DNA of 64,000 bases from Metapseudomonas otitidis (GTDB lineage Bacteria; Pseudomonadota; Gammaproteobacteria; Pseudomonadales; Pseudomonadaceae), in NCBI RefSeq assembly GCF_900111835.1, contig NZ_FOJP01000024.1, forward strand, positions 26,153 through 90,152, in the 5' to 3' direction. Below the pieces are notes generated by a model. The model saw nothing but the letters and a program-made list of their open reading frames with translations, did no database searches and was not told the DNA's origin. Below are positions 37,091 through 46,044 of the stretch, in pieces. The stretch's first letter is position 1. Every line of letters starts with the position of its first letter. Made by a program: the position numbers and the translations under genes.

Positions 37091-38449
37091 ATGGCCAACG
37101 CTCAAACCCCCGCCCAGTACTTCGGCGGCCGCGCCCCGGCCCGGGCCGACACCGAGTTCATGCCCGAGGTGGACGGCGCCATCCTCGAAGACTCCCCCAC
37201 CGGCACCCGCATCACCGTGTGGGTGGCCTGCAGCCTGCTGATCGTCGCCCTGGTGTGGGCCAAGCTCGCCGTGCTGGAGGAAGTCACCACCGGCGAAGGC
37301 AAGGCCATCCCCTCCAGCAAGGTGCAGGTGATCCAGAACCTGGAGGGCGGCATCGTCTCGGAGATCTTCGTCCGCGAGGGCCAGGTGGTGAACAAGGGCG
37401 ATGTGCTGCTGCGCCTGGACGACACCCGCTTCCTCTCCAACAAGGGCGAGACCGAGGCCGACCGCCTGGCGCTGATGGCGCGGGTCGAACGCCTGGCCTC
37501 CGAAGCCGAGGGCCGCCCCTTCGAGGTGCCCGACGAGATCGCCAAGGGCGCGCCGCAGCTGGCCGAGGACGAACGCGCGCTGAACCGCACGCGCCTGCAG
37601 CGGCTGGAAAGCGAGCAGCACATCCTCAAGGAACAGCTGCGGCAGAAGGAGCAGGAACTGGCCGAATTCCGCTCCAAGTCCCAGCAGTACGCCTCCAGCC
37701 TGGCGCTGCTGCAGCAGGAGCTGAACATGTCCCAGCCGCTGGTGGGCACCGGCGCCATTTCCGAGGTGGAGATCCTCCGCCTGCGGCGCAGCGCGGTGGA
37801 GATGCGCGGCGAGCTGAACGGTACCAACCTGGCCATCCCCCGGGCCGAGGCAGCGGTGAAGGAGATCGAGCGGAAGATGGAGGAGAGCCAACTGTCGTTC
37901 CGCTCCGACGCCTTCAAGGAACTCAACGAAGCCCGCACCGAGCTGCAGAAGATCACCTCCACCGGCCGCGCCATCGACGACCGCGTCTCGCGCACCACCG
38001 TGCTCTCGCCGGTGCACGGCATCGTCAAGCAACTCAAGGTCAACACCATCGGCGGCGTGGTCCAGCCGGGCAGCGACATGGTGGAAGTGGTGCCGCTGGA
38101 GGACAACCTGCTGATCGAAGCGCGCATCCGCCCCCAGGACGTCGCCTTCCTCCACCCCGGGCAGAAGGCCATGGTGAAGTTCAGCGCGTACGACTACACC
38201 ATCTACGGCGGGCTCAAGGCCAAGCTGGAACTGATCGGCGCCGACACCATCACCGACGACAAGGGCAACAGCTTCTACCTGATCCAGGTCCGCACCGACA
38301 AAAGCCACCTCGGCAGCGACGCCAAACCGCTGCTGATCATCCCCGGCATGGTCGCCACCGTGGACATCATCACCGGCGAGAAAAGCGTGCTCGACTACCT
38401 CCTCAAACCCGTCCTCAAGGCCCGCTCCGAAGCCATGCGCGAACGCTAG
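37091..38449 (+). CDS. lapC: HlyD-family periplasmic adaptor (LapC-like)
   Basis: 452 residues: a short cytoplasmic N-terminus, one membrane helix (about residues 38-62, TVWVACSLLIVALVWAKLAVL), the lipoyl/barrel-sandwich half VIQNLEGGIVSEIFVREGQVV, a long coiled coil (about 115-290), the second half VLSPVHGIVKQLKVNTIGGVV and a beta-barrel with GQKAMVKFSAYDYTIYGGL. This is the standard plan of type I secretion membrane-fusion proteins. Nine bases separate it from the ABC gene, so the three exporter genes form one operon. It ends facing hsdR, with a hairpin pair between them. Confidence 0.92.
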   Translation: MANAQTPAQYFGGRAPARADTEFMPEVDGAILEDSPTGTRITVWVACSLLIVALVWAKLAVLEEVTTGEGKAIPSSKVQVIQNLEGGIVSEIFVREGQVVNKGDVLLRLDDTRFLSNKGETEADRLALMARVERLASEAEGRPFEVPDEIAKGAPQLAEDERALNRTRLQRLESEQHILKEQLRQKEQELAEFRSKSQQYASSLALLQQELNMSQPLVGTGAISEVEILRLRRSAVEMRGELNGTNLAIPRAEAAVKEIERKMEESQLSFRSDAFKELNEARTELQKITSTGRAIDDRVSRTTVLSPVHGIVKQLKVNTIGGVVQPGSDMVEVVPLEDNLLIEARIRPQDVAFLHPGQKAMVKFSAYDYTIYGGLKAKLELIGADTITDDKGNSFYLIQVRTDKSHLGSDAKPLLIIPGMVATVDIITGEKSVLDYLLKPVLKARSEAMRER

Positions 38450-38469
38450 TGCAGGGTGGTGGATGATGC

Positions 38470-38590
38470 TCGCCGGCAATCGCGTGCCAGAACGCGATGG
38501 GCTTCGCACAGCTCAGCCCATCCTACGGGTGCCACCGGTTCTACCGGTTTGGTTCGTAGGATGCGCTGAGGCACGAAGCGCATCACGCCG
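38470..38590. repeat. Paired inverted hairpin repeat (REP/BIME-like) between lapC and hsdR
   Basis: Two 8-bp-stem hairpins lie back to back: GATGGGCT/AGCCCATC (38496-38503 and 38515-38522) and GATGCGCT/AGCGCATC (38560-38567 and 38577-38584). The loop of one is roughly the reverse complement of the other. The same pair recurs near 50.6, 50.9 and four times at 55.1-55.7 kb. Lying between convergent genes and ending just before the hsdR stop codon, it may also act as a bidirectional terminator. Confidence 0.8.
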
Positions 38591-41500
38591 CTACGCCACC
38601 ATCGCTGAGGACTTCACCCGCTCCAGCACGCCCAACAGCTCATCGACCTGCTCGGTGCTGAACAAGCCATCCAGCCCTGCCGGGGTCAGGTCGGTGAAGG
38701 GCGACTCGTACAGGCGGTAGGGCTCCATCACCCCGAACTCGGTGAGGTGCTGCACCACCAGGTCGACGAACTCGATCTGGTTGGCACTGAGCGTCTTGCC
38801 GACGAGGAAGGCCGCCAGCGCCTCGGTCGCGGCCTCACGGTCCAGGCCCACAAGGGAGCGCACGAACAGGCCCAGGCCGTGAGCGTGCTCCTTGGCCAGG
38901 TTGATCTCGCCTGCCGCCGCACCGCTGTCAACCAGCATCTGCTCCAGGGCCTGCAGATCGAGGGCGGTCAGTGGCTGGTTGCGCCTCAGTTTCTGCAGAG
39001 AAAGGTGATCCTGGTGCTGGCGCAGGAAGGCCCGCACCTTCTCACGGAAGCGTTCGAAGCTGGCCGGGTTGATCATGGTCGGCATCGCCACTTCCTCGAC
39101 CTGGCCCAGCTCATCGGCAAAGTTCGTGTACACCGTGCGGCCACGTTCCGGCTCCAGCAGCCTGATCAGCCCGCGCAGCTTGCGCCGGGCCTGCTCCAGC
39201 ATGGAAACGGTCACGTCCTCCCACCATTCCTGTCCCGCCACGGCCTCGATCAGCAACGCATGGGCGCCGATGGCCGGCACCTGCGCACATTTCTCCAGCA
39301 GCGCCTGGGCCAGCTCCTGCACCGCCTCGGAGTAACGGGCGAAACCCGGCTCGGCGTTGAGGATGCAGAGCTGCAAACGCAGGATCAGCAAGTCGAAACG
39401 CTTGGCCTCCTCGTCCTCCTCCGCCAGGGTGCAAGGCAACCCGGAGAGGTGCTCCGCCACCTCCTGCAACTGCGCGGGCCCCAGATCGTTCCAGATGCCT
39501 GCCTGGGCGTAGGTTTCCACCCAGCGCCGCTTGGGCCGTACCAGAAAGTTATCCAGCGTCATCGCCGCAACGCGCTCGTGCAGCATCAGGGCGATGTCCT
39601 CGCGCAGCTCATCATCGCTGTAGCTCGTTTCATAGGCGCCCGCAGGCTCGCGGACGCCCGCCTGCGCGCGGCGCCGATCCAGCGCGGCCAGCATCGCCAG
39701 CCGGGCCTTGAACAGACGCTGGCTCAGGGGCTCGGTCAGCGAGCCCTCGGCCGGCTCCGGGTTCTCGTTGAAGAATTCGAAGTTCTGGCAGAAATCGAAG
39801 ATGAAGAAATCTTCCTTGTCCTGCCCCGGCCCGAACAGGTCCGTGCACAGCCGCGTGCCGCGCCCCACCATCTGCCAGAACTTGGCCTTGGAACGCACCA
39901 CCTTGAAGAACACCAGGTTGACCACTTCCGGCACGTCGATGCCGGTGTCCAGCATGTCCACGGAAATGGCGATGTGTGGTGCCTTGTCCTTGATCGAGAA
40001 GTCATCGATCAGCGTCTGCGCATAGGGCGCCTTGTAGGTCACCATCCGCGCGAAGTGACCGGCCTTGTCCGGGTAGTTGGCGTCGAAACGCTCGGCGATG
40101 AACTTCGCATGCTTGTCGTTCTTGGCGAAGACGATGGTCTTGCCGATGCGCTCGCCTCCGGCCACCTTGTGGCCGCGGGTCATCAGGGTTTCCAGCATCT
40201 TGTCCACGGTGTCGGTGTTGAACAGCCAGCGGTTCACCGCCTCGGCGCCTACCTCATTGGGCGCCGCGTCCTCATCACCCCAGTCCAACTCATCCCACTG
40301 GTCCTTCTCGTCTTCGCTGAGGTCGTCATAGCGAATGCCCTCGCGCTGGAACTTCAGCGGCACGGAAACGGCTCGCGGGCGCACCAGGTAACCCTCGGCG
40401 ATGGCGTCTTCCAGGGTGTAGGCATCGGTGGGGACACCGCTTTCCAGGTTGAACAGGCTGTAGGTGTTGCGGTCGATCTCGTCCTTGGGGGTCGCCGTCA
40501 GCCCCACCAGCAGAGCGTCGAAGTAGGAAAAGATCGCCCGGTACTTCTGGTACACCGAGCGGTGTGCCTCGTCGATCACGATCAGGTCGAAGTGACCCAC
40601 GCCGAAGCGCCGCTGGCCCGCCTGCTTCTCGTCGATCAGCCCCATCATCGTCGGGTAGGTGGACACGTACACCCGCCCCTCGCCGCCCCTCTCCGTCACC
40701 AGATTCACCGGCGATGCCGAGGGCAGGAAGGTCTTGAATGCATTGGCGGCCTGGTTCACCAGCGCCACCCGGTCGGCAAGGAAGAGAATCCGCTTGGCCC
40801 AGTTGCAACGCATCAGCAGGTCGCACAGCGCGATCACCGTGCGGGTCTTGCCGGCACCGGTGGCCATCACCACCAGGGCCTTGCGCTGGCGGTCGCGCTC
40901 GAAGGTCTCGCCGATGCGGCGGATGGCACGCACCTGGTAATGACGCTCGACGATGGCCGGGTCGATGCTCGCCTCGCCCAATGGGCGGCGGCTGGCATGG
41001 CGCTGCTGCATCAGCTCCAGCTCTGCCTTTTTGTGGAAGCCCTGCACCAGCCGCGCGGGATAGAGGCGGTCATCCCACAGCCAGTGCTCGTAGCCGTTGG
41101 TGAAGTAGATCAGCGGGCGACGGCCGTAACGCGCCTCCAGGCAGTTGGCGTAGAGCTCCGCCTGGCGTTGGCCGTCGTGGGGGTCTTTCTGGGTGCGCTT
41201 GGCCTCGATCAGCGCCAGCGGCAGGCCATCGTCGCCCCACAGCACGTAGTCCACCGAGCCCTGGCCACTGGCGTTGGGCATGCCCTCTACCGGGAACTCC
41301 CGGTCGCGCTCGGCCTCCAGCGTCCAGCCGGCCTCGTGCAGCAACTGGTCGATGAACAGGTCGCGGGTCTGCGCCTCGTTGTAATCATGGGTGTCCGCCA
41401 CCTGGGTGTTGGCGGCCTTGGCGGCCTCCACCTCGGCACGCAGGCGGCGCACCTCCTCATCCAGCGCCGCATTCTGCTCGCGGGCCCTGGCCAGCTCGGC

Positions 41501-42004
41501 GTCACGCTGGGCGGCGTCCTGCTCCAGCGTCTTCAGTTGCGCCAGGCTGCGGGCCACGGCCTGGGCCGGGGGTGGCGGCAGCAGGTTGGGGTCGAAGCGC
41601 AGCGCCGCATCCGGCTTGCCGCTGGCATGGCGGGCGTAGGTGCGGCCCAGCCAGTAGGTGACATGGAACAGCTCGCTCAGCACTGCCTGGGCATCCTGCT
41701 GGCGCACCTGCCGCGTGCTGTGCACCGCATCGTTGCCGCGCTTGCGGATGATCTCCATCTTCGCGTGGAGCATCGGCCCCACCAGGGCCTTGAAGCTGGG
41801 CTCGAAGAGGAAGGCCGACAGGTCACTCTTGTACGGCGGGCGCAGGCTGCGGTCGGCCTGGAACAACCAGGCCACCATCAGCTCCAGGGTGCGCCGCGCG
41901 TAGAAGCACGCCGAACGCGGGTCGGCCAGTACCCCCGCCTCGGCTTTCAGCGCCTCGGCGTGCAGGGCCGGCCATTCGGCCTTGAGGAAATCGAAGTTGC
42001 TCAT
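38591..42004 (-). CDS. hsdR: Type I restriction endonuclease subunit R
   Basis: 1,137 residues. An N-terminal DUF4145-like segment (about 20-110), a coiled coil (about 150-205), then the PD-(D/E)XK nuclease: VDYVLWGDDGLPLALIEAKR, with D near 250 and E-x-K near 266-268. The SF2 motor follows with ATGAGKT (near 382), DEAH (near 476), LTATP and the motif VI region QMVGRGTRLC. The C-terminal domain binds the methylase complex. This is the EcoEI-like form with DUF4145. Its ATG overlaps the stop of the GmrSD-like gene (ATGA at 42001-42004), so the two are coupled, whereas hsdM/hsdS lie about 5.5 kb upstream behind unrelated genes. It cleaves unmodified DNA after translocation together with HsdM and HsdS. 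Confidence 0.93.
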   Translation of the reverse strand: MSNFDFLKAEWPALHAEALKAEAGVLADPRSACFYARRTLELMVAWLFQADRSLRPPYKSDLSAFLFEPSFKALVGPMLHAKMEIIRKRGNDAVHSTRQVRQQDAQAVLSELFHVTYWLGRTYARHASGKPDAALRFDPNLLPPPPAQAVARSLAQLKTLEQDAAQRDAELARAREQNAALDEEVRRLRAEVEAAKAANTQVADTHDYNEAQTRDLFIDQLLHEAGWTLEAERDREFPVEGMPNASGQGSVDYVLWGDDGLPLALIEAKRTQKDPHDGQRQAELYANCLEARYGRRPLIYFTNGYEHWLWDDRLYPARLVQGFHKKAELELMQQRHASRRPLGEASIDPAIVERHYQVRAIRRIGETFERDRQRKALVVMATGAGKTRTVIALCDLLMRCNWAKRILFLADRVALVNQAANAFKTFLPSASPVNLVTERGGEGRVYVSTYPTMMGLIDEKQAGQRRFGVGHFDLIVIDEAHRSVYQKYRAIFSYFDALLVGLTATPKDEIDRNTYSLFNLESGVPTDAYTLEDAIAEGYLVRPRAVSVPLKFQREGIRYDDLSEDEKDQWDELDWGDEDAAPNEVGAEAVNRWLFNTDTVDKMLETLMTRGHKVAGGERIGKTIVFAKNDKHAKFIAERFDANYPDKAGHFARMVTYKAPYAQTLIDDFSIKDKAPHIAISVDMLDTGIDVPEVVNLVFFKVVRSKAKFWQMVGRGTRLCTDLFGPGQDKEDFFIFDFCQNFEFFNENPEPAEGSLTEPLSQRLFKARLAMLAALDRRRAQAGVREPAGAYETSYSDDELREDIALMLHERVAAMTLDNFLVRPKRRWVETYAQAGIWNDLGPAQLQEVAEHLSGLPCTLAEEDEEAKRFDLLILRLQLCILNAEPGFARYSEAVQELAQALLEKCAQVPAIGAHALLIEAVAGQEWWEDVTVSMLEQARRKLRGLIRLLEPERGRTVYTNFADELGQVEEVAMPTMINPASFERFREKVRAFLRQHQDHLSLQKLRRNQPLTALDLQALEQMLVDSGAAAGEINLAKEHAHGLGLFVRSLVGLDREAATEALAAFLVGKTLSANQIEFVDLVVQHLTEFGVMEPYRLYESPFTDLTPAGLDGLFSTEQVDELLGVLERVKSSAMVA

Positions 42005-44112
42005 GCGTCCGTCCCACTGCCCAGTTGCCGCTCCAGGGACTGGCGCACCAGCCCGAGGATGTACGGCAGGTCATTCAACGACTCCAGCCCCACGGATACA
42101 TCGCCATTGCCCCAGCGCCCCAACCCGGTCACATCGCGGCACAGCCCGCGCGGGTCGTTGATGTCGGCGAAGGGCATGTTCAGCGACAGGCGCAGGCGCC
42201 CGGCCTGGGGCACCACGTCGACGAAATTGGTCTCGGCCTTGAAGGCCACGTACAGCTTCAGAAATTGCTCGCTGACACAGGGATCGAGCGCCTTGACCGC
42301 CTTGCGGAAGGCCTCGAACAGCGACGCACCCGGCTCCACCTGAAGGTAGGGATGGTCCTTGAGCCCGTAGCCCGTCTCCTCCGACGGCTCCTGGTAGGCC
42401 GCCAGCACCTGCGACTCCAGGTGCGGCGCTGTCCATACCTGCAAGGCCCGCTCGGCCAGTTGCGCCGCGCGTGCCTGGATGGCTGCCTCGTTCCATTGCT
42501 CCACGTTGCCCAAGCCGGCGTTCAGGCGCAGCGGGCTCTCGCGGAAGCCGCCCGGCATGTCGCGCTTGGTCTGGAACGGGTGGTCGCTGTACTCGGCGTT
42601 GTAGCCGGTCAGGGTCAGGTTGCCGAGGGTGTGCAGCCAGTAGCCGTGCACCTCCTCCCAGTTGGCCCCCAGGGCCTCGCGCCACTCGGCTGAGAGCGCC
42701 GGGTTCTGCGGCATGATGTGCTCGATGGTGTACTCGTCCACCACCACCCGCTCCTTGCGCTGGAAGTTCTCGAAGCGCCGCAACCAGTAGCTGCGCACCC
42801 GGATGTTGTACAGGTCGCGCTCCGGCAGCGCCCGGCGGAATTCCTCGTCCGAGGGGAAGCGGCGGTACGACGGCAAGCCCAGGAAGTGCGCCTGGATGCT
42901 CTCCAGGTAGCGGTCCTTCTTCAGTGCCCGGCCAAAGGTGGCGAAGGTCTTGTTCATCGAGTTGGTGGGGATGGCGCAGACCGTGCGGCGGAACACGTAG
43001 GACTCCACCAGGCGCACCGCCGCCAGCAGGTCCGCATGGCTCAGTTGGCCCGTGGCGTAGTCGTGGTACAGCTCCAGCAGGAAGGGATAGGCCACCTCCA
43101 CCTTCAGCTCCCGCAGGTCATGGAAGGCCTGGGCCAGCTCCGGGTCGGGCTCGGCATTCAGCGCCATGGCGCAGAAGTAGCGCGCGTAGTCACGCACCTC
43201 GCGCACCTGCGCCTCCACCCCGAGCTGGGCGACCTTCGGCTTGCGGCTGTGGCTGCGGAAGGCCTCGTAGACCTCGTCCTGGCGCGGAATCTCGCCGGTC
43301 TTGAGTGTCAGGTAGTGGCGCATGAAGGCATCGAAATAGAGCCCGTAGGCCTCCTGCCCGAAGGCCACTTCCATCGGCCGCCAGTAGTCTTCGTACAGGC
43401 GGCTCTGCAGCTCGGTTTCCAGCCCCATGAGGATGAAGTTGCGGATCAGGTCGGCCTGGCTCAGCTTGCGGCCGGTGGAGTTCATGCTTTCGAAGATCAG
43501 CTGCGGGTTGTCCTGCGAGCGATTCAGCGCGATGTCCACCAGCACCAGCTTGGCCAGGCCCCGGCACAGGGCGGCCAGGTCCTCATGCTGCTCGGCGATG
43601 CAGCGCTCGAAGAAGCGGTAGTTCTCGTACACCCGCAGGGAATGCTCCGCAGGCTGCTCCTTGCCGGCCACCAGGGCGATCAGCGAGGCCTTGTCGGTTT
43701 GCGACAGCACCAGCTTGTAACGCCGCTCGCCCCGCTCCAGCGGGTTCTCCAGGTAATAGGCCCGCAGCTTTTCGGGGGAGAAGCCGTCCAGCGGCTCCTG
43801 CTCCGCCTCGTCCAGGCCCGCCAGGTGGTGGGCCAGGGCCGTGAGCAGCAGGGTCACCGTGGTCAGGCGCTGCTGGCCGTCGATCACCAGGTAGGGCTCC
43901 ACGCTGGTCAGGCTCGACAGGCCCTTCTCCACGTACACCACCGAGCCCACGAAATGCGCACTCACCTCCTCGTCACGCCCGGCCCGCAGGATGTCATTCC
44001 ACAGTTGCTCGCATTCCTTCTCCGTCCAGGAGTAGGTGCGCTGGTAGATGGGGATGACGAACTGCGGGGCTTGCTTGAGGAGATCGAGAAAACGCGCTTC
44101 CGATGCCTTCAT
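42001..44112 (-). CDS. GmrSD/DUF262-DUF1524 type IV restriction-like protein with DUF5655
   Basis: 703 residues. DUF262 is marked by IPIYQRTYSWTEKE (near residue 20) and VIDGQQRLTTVTLLL (near 75), the latter the nucleotide-binding/hydrolysis motif. The DUF1524 HNH-type nuclease has TIEHIMPQNP (near 465) and LGNLTLTGYN (near 500). The C-terminal part with ETNFVDVVPQAGRLRLSL and RGLCRDVTGLGRWGNGDV is a DUF5655-type domain. GmrSD and BrxU enzymes with this plan cut DNA with modified cytosines such as glucosyl-hydroxymethylcytosine. Coupling to hsdR suggests combined protection against both unmodified and hypermodified phage DNA. Substrate here is inferred. Confidence 0.88.
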   Translation of the reverse strand: MKASEARFLDLLKQAPQFVIPIYQRTYSWTEKECEQLWNDILRAGRDEEVSAHFVGSVVYVEKGLSSLTSVEPYLVIDGQQRLTTVTLLLTALAHHLAGLDEAEQEPLDGFSPEKLRAYYLENPLERGERRYKLVLSQTDKASLIALVAGKEQPAEHSLRVYENYRFFERCIAEQHEDLAALCRGLAKLVLVDIALNRSQDNPQLIFESMNSTGRKLSQADLIRNFILMGLETELQSRLYEDYWRPMEVAFGQEAYGLYFDAFMRHYLTLKTGEIPRQDEVYEAFRSHSRKPKVAQLGVEAQVREVRDYARYFCAMALNAEPDPELAQAFHDLRELKVEVAYPFLLELYHDYATGQLSHADLLAAVRLVESYVFRRTVCAIPTNSMNKTFATFGRALKKDRYLESIQAHFLGLPSYRRFPSDEEFRRALPERDLYNIRVRSYWLRRFENFQRKERVVVDEYTIEHIMPQNPALSAEWREALGANWEEVHGYWLHTLGNLTLTGYNAEYSDHPFQTKRDMPGGFRESPLRLNAGLGNVEQWNEAAIQARAAQLAERALQVWTAPHLESQVLAAYQEPSEETGYGLKDHPYLQVEPGASLFEAFRKAVKALDPCVSEQFLKLYVAFKAETNFVDVVPQAGRLRLSLNMPFADINDPRGLCRDVTGLGRWGNGDVSVGLESLNDLPYILGLVRQSLERQLGSGTDA

Positions 44113-44252
44113 TTCAACGTCCTTGATGACTCGCCAACCCGTTCAACGGGGTGGCCGAGGGAGAGAGGGAACGAACCGCGCAAGCATACAAAGTGCCAGC
44201 ACGGCTCGCATCACCAATGAGTCAAAGCCTGCTGCGAGAACACCCCGCGACC

Positions 44253-44696
44253 TCAATCGACCAGCGCGGGATGGTGTTCGCGTAGCCAGCCCAGGGTGTG
44301 CTCTAACAAGCTGTGGGCCTCTTCCAGGCAGGTGGCCAGCATCGCCTCGGAGACCGGCTCACCGTCGTAGTCACTGAGATTGCGTTTGCGCCGCAAGGTA
44401 TCGAGCACCACCAAGCGCTCGGGCTCGATGCCCATGCTCTTGGGCAGCGCCTGCAGAGCGGTCTGGTGATGGCCCGGCTGGCTGGTGGAAGTGCGGTAAC
44501 CGTTGGCCAGCAACCCCACCATGGCGCATTGCAGCAGGCACTTGTAGGCGGCATCGAAACGGTTGTCGGCACTCAGGGCCTGCAACTGGGCATCGGCCAG
44601 ATTGCGGCTGGCGGCGGCGACCAGCCGAGCAATGGCAGCCTTGTCAGGGGTTACTTGCTGCAGACGCTGCAAGGCCAGCAAATTCTCCAAAGTCAT
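44253..44696 (-). CDS. HEPN-domain protein, probable toxin of a MNT/HEPN pair
   Basis: 147 residues, all helical. The segment LDTLRRKRNLSDYDGEPVS, with RN and YD, resembles the conserved end of SAV_6107-like HEPN proteins, and the size is right. ATG 44696 has GGGAG a few bases upstream and overlaps the upstream nucleotidyltransferase gene by 53 bases. Adjacent HEPN and MNT genes usually form a toxin-antitoxin system in which the nucleotidyltransferase AMPylates and silences the HEPN ribonuclease. The exact R-x4-6-H ribonuclease motif is not clear here, so activity is uncertain. Confidence 0.7.
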   Translation of the reverse strand: MTLENLLALQRLQQVTPDKAAIARLVAAASRNLADAQLQALSADNRFDAAYKCLLQCAMVGLLANGYRTSTSQPGHHQTALQALPKSMGIEPERLVVLDTLRRKRNLSDYDGEPVSEAMLATCLEEAHSLLEHTLGWLREHHPALVD

Positions 44697-45261
44697 CTTC
44701 TACTCCCTGTATGAACAGCCGCGGCCGACTCACCAGCTCGCGGATGAAGGGCTCACCTTCGGCCAGCTTGCGCTGGAACTCCTGCACCCCGTACAGCACC
44801 GGGTTCACCTCACGACCCAGCTGCTCCTGGCAAGGGTTCAACGCCCGCACCAGGTCGACGAAGCCCGCCGAGCCTATCACCATCACATCCACATCACTGT
44901 GGGCCTGCTCCTCGCCTCGGGCCACGGAGCCGAACACGAAGGCGTACTCGATGGAGGCAGACAGAGGCGCCAAGGCTGCCCGCAGTACATCGACAACACC
45001 CGACGTCTTGCGGAACAGCCCGGCCAATTCCTCGAACACCGGGCACTGCCGATTGGCCTGGTAAAGCACCTGGTTGCCTTGCTGCGAACGCAGCAAAAGG
45101 CCTGCCTCTGCCAAACGTGCCAGCTCCCGGTGCAGGGAGCCGGGGTGGGTATCGGTGATGCGCGCCAGCTCGCGCACATGCAGGGCCTGCTCGGGGTGCA
45201 GCAGCAGCCAGCTCAGCACGCGCTGGCGTTGCAGGCCGAAAAGCGTATCCAGAAGGTTCAT
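44644..45261 (-). CDS. Winged-helix/MNT nucleotidyltransferase fusion, probable antitoxin and autoregulator
   Basis: 205 residues. An N-terminal winged helix (about 1-75; QRQRVLSWLLLHPEQALHVRELAR, then TDTHPGSLHRELARLAEAGLL) is fused to a minimal nucleotidyltransferase with FVFGSVARGEEQAHSDVDVMVIG, the G-S-x-x-R-G...S-D-x-D active site, near residues 110-132. It overlaps the HEPN gene downstream. The HTH suggests it represses its own promoter, and a matching inverted repeat lies just upstream (45286-45302). Role as antitoxin by AMP transfer follows from the MntA/HepT family; regulation is inferred. Confidence 0.8.
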   Translation of the reverse strand: MNLLDTLFGLQRQRVLSWLLLHPEQALHVRELARITDTHPGSLHRELARLAEAGLLLRSQQGNQVLYQANRQCPVFEELAGLFRKTSGVVDVLRAALAPLSASIEYAFVFGSVARGEEQAHSDVDVMVIGSAGFVDLVRALNPCQEQLGREVNPVLYGVQEFQRKLAEGEPFIRELVSRPRLFIQGVEDDFGEFAGLAASAASNP

Positions 45262-45264
45262 GTT

Positions 45265-45302
45265 GTAGCCTTTTTAGCTTCATTCGTAGCCGATTTGGCT
45301 AC
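45265..45302 (-). promoter_or_regulatory. GTAGCC operator-like repeats before the MNT/HEPN operon
   Basis: GTAGCC (45286-45291) and GGCTAC (45297-45302) form an inverted repeat with a 5-base AT-rich spacer, and a further GTAGCC followed by TTTTT stands at 45265-45270, directly before the start codon. This is a plausible binding site for the winged helix of the adjacent nucleotidyltransferase. Confidence 0.5.
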
Positions 45303-45389
45303 ATTAAACATCAATGAGCCGTTCAACAAGACGACGGATACAGCGGTCAGATACCCGCAACATGGGCATGCCAGCTCCACTAGCCCGGT

Positions 45390-45525
45390 TGTAGGGTGGA
45401 TAGCGCTCTTTCCATCCACCAAGGGCGTCCAACACGGCTGTGCGGGTGCAACGCCGGGGCACTGGTAGCCCGGACTTCAGTGCGGGGACACGAACAGCTC
45501 CCGGGCTGAAGCCCGGGCTACGCGG
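45390..45525. repeat. REP-like hairpins between thioesterase and MNT genes
   Basis: A GGTGGAT...ATCCACC hairpin (about 45396-45420) is followed by an inverted pair: TAGCCCGGACTTCAGT (from about 45467) and its counterpart CGGGCTGAAGCCCGGGCTA (about 45503-45521). The second family recurs at 46.05-46.64 and 55.74 kb. Confidence 0.75.
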
Positions 45526-45527
45526 CG

Positions 45528-45947
45528 TCATACCCGGCTCACCAACGCCGTGGCGGTTGCCGTGGCCACCACCTTGCCGGCCTGCTCCAGCTCGGCGGAG
45601 AGGAAGCACACCTGGCCGCCGCGCCGCTCCACACGCCCCCGGCCGAGCAGCGTGCCGACCCGGGCGGGCCGGTGGAAGCTGACGTTGAGGTTCAGCGTGG
45701 GGGCGAACTCCCCCTCCCCCAGGGTCGAGGCCAGGGCCGGGCCCATGGTGTCGTCCAGCATGGCGGCGAGAAACCCGCCCTGTACGTTGCCCACCGGGTT
45801 GGTGAAGGCCTCCACGGCCTCGAACGACACCTCGATGGTGCCGGCCTCGCCATCCACCGCAAGAATCCGGATGCCCAGAGTCGCGGCGGCCTTGGGGGCC
45901 GGTAGCTGGCCGTTCTGCACCTGCCAGAAAAACGCCTTCTCGTTCAT
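45528..45947 (-). CDS. PaaI-family hotdog-fold thioesterase
   Basis: 139 residues with the hotdog-fold pattern FTNPVGNVQGGFLAAMLDDTMGPAL, in which the aspartate after GGFLAAML is the catalytic position of PaaI-type acyl-CoA thioesterases, and LNLNVSFHRPARVGTLLGRGRV. AAGGAG stands about 8 bases before the ATG. It is flanked on both sides by repeat arrays and separates the type I modification genes from the restriction gene. It looks like a core metabolic gene rather than part of the defence set. Substrate unknown. Confidence 0.88.
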   Translation of the reverse strand: MNEKAFFWQVQNGQLPAPKAAATLGIRILAVDGEAGTIEVSFEAVEAFTNPVGNVQGGFLAAMLDDTMGPALASTLGEGEFAPTLNLNVSFHRPARVGTLLGRGRVERRGGQVCFLSAELEQAGKVVATATATALVSRV

Positions 45948-46044
45948 TGCCTACTCCTTGTGGCTGCCGGGGCAGCGTCGTCGAACGGGCCATGGCCCGG
46001 GATGAAAAGGGGAATGGCCCCACCTGGGGGTGCGCGCCAGGCCA

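Noticed and set aside
34733..38509. Minus-strand frame of 1,258 codons opposite the exporter operon
   Set aside because: Low-complexity composition with no motifs, while the plus strand encodes three recognisable secretion proteins across the same bases.
38747..42343. Plus-strand frame of 1,198 codons opposite hsdR
   Set aside because: Shadow of hsdR; no motif and no initiation signal, and hsdR motifs are unambiguous on the minus strand.
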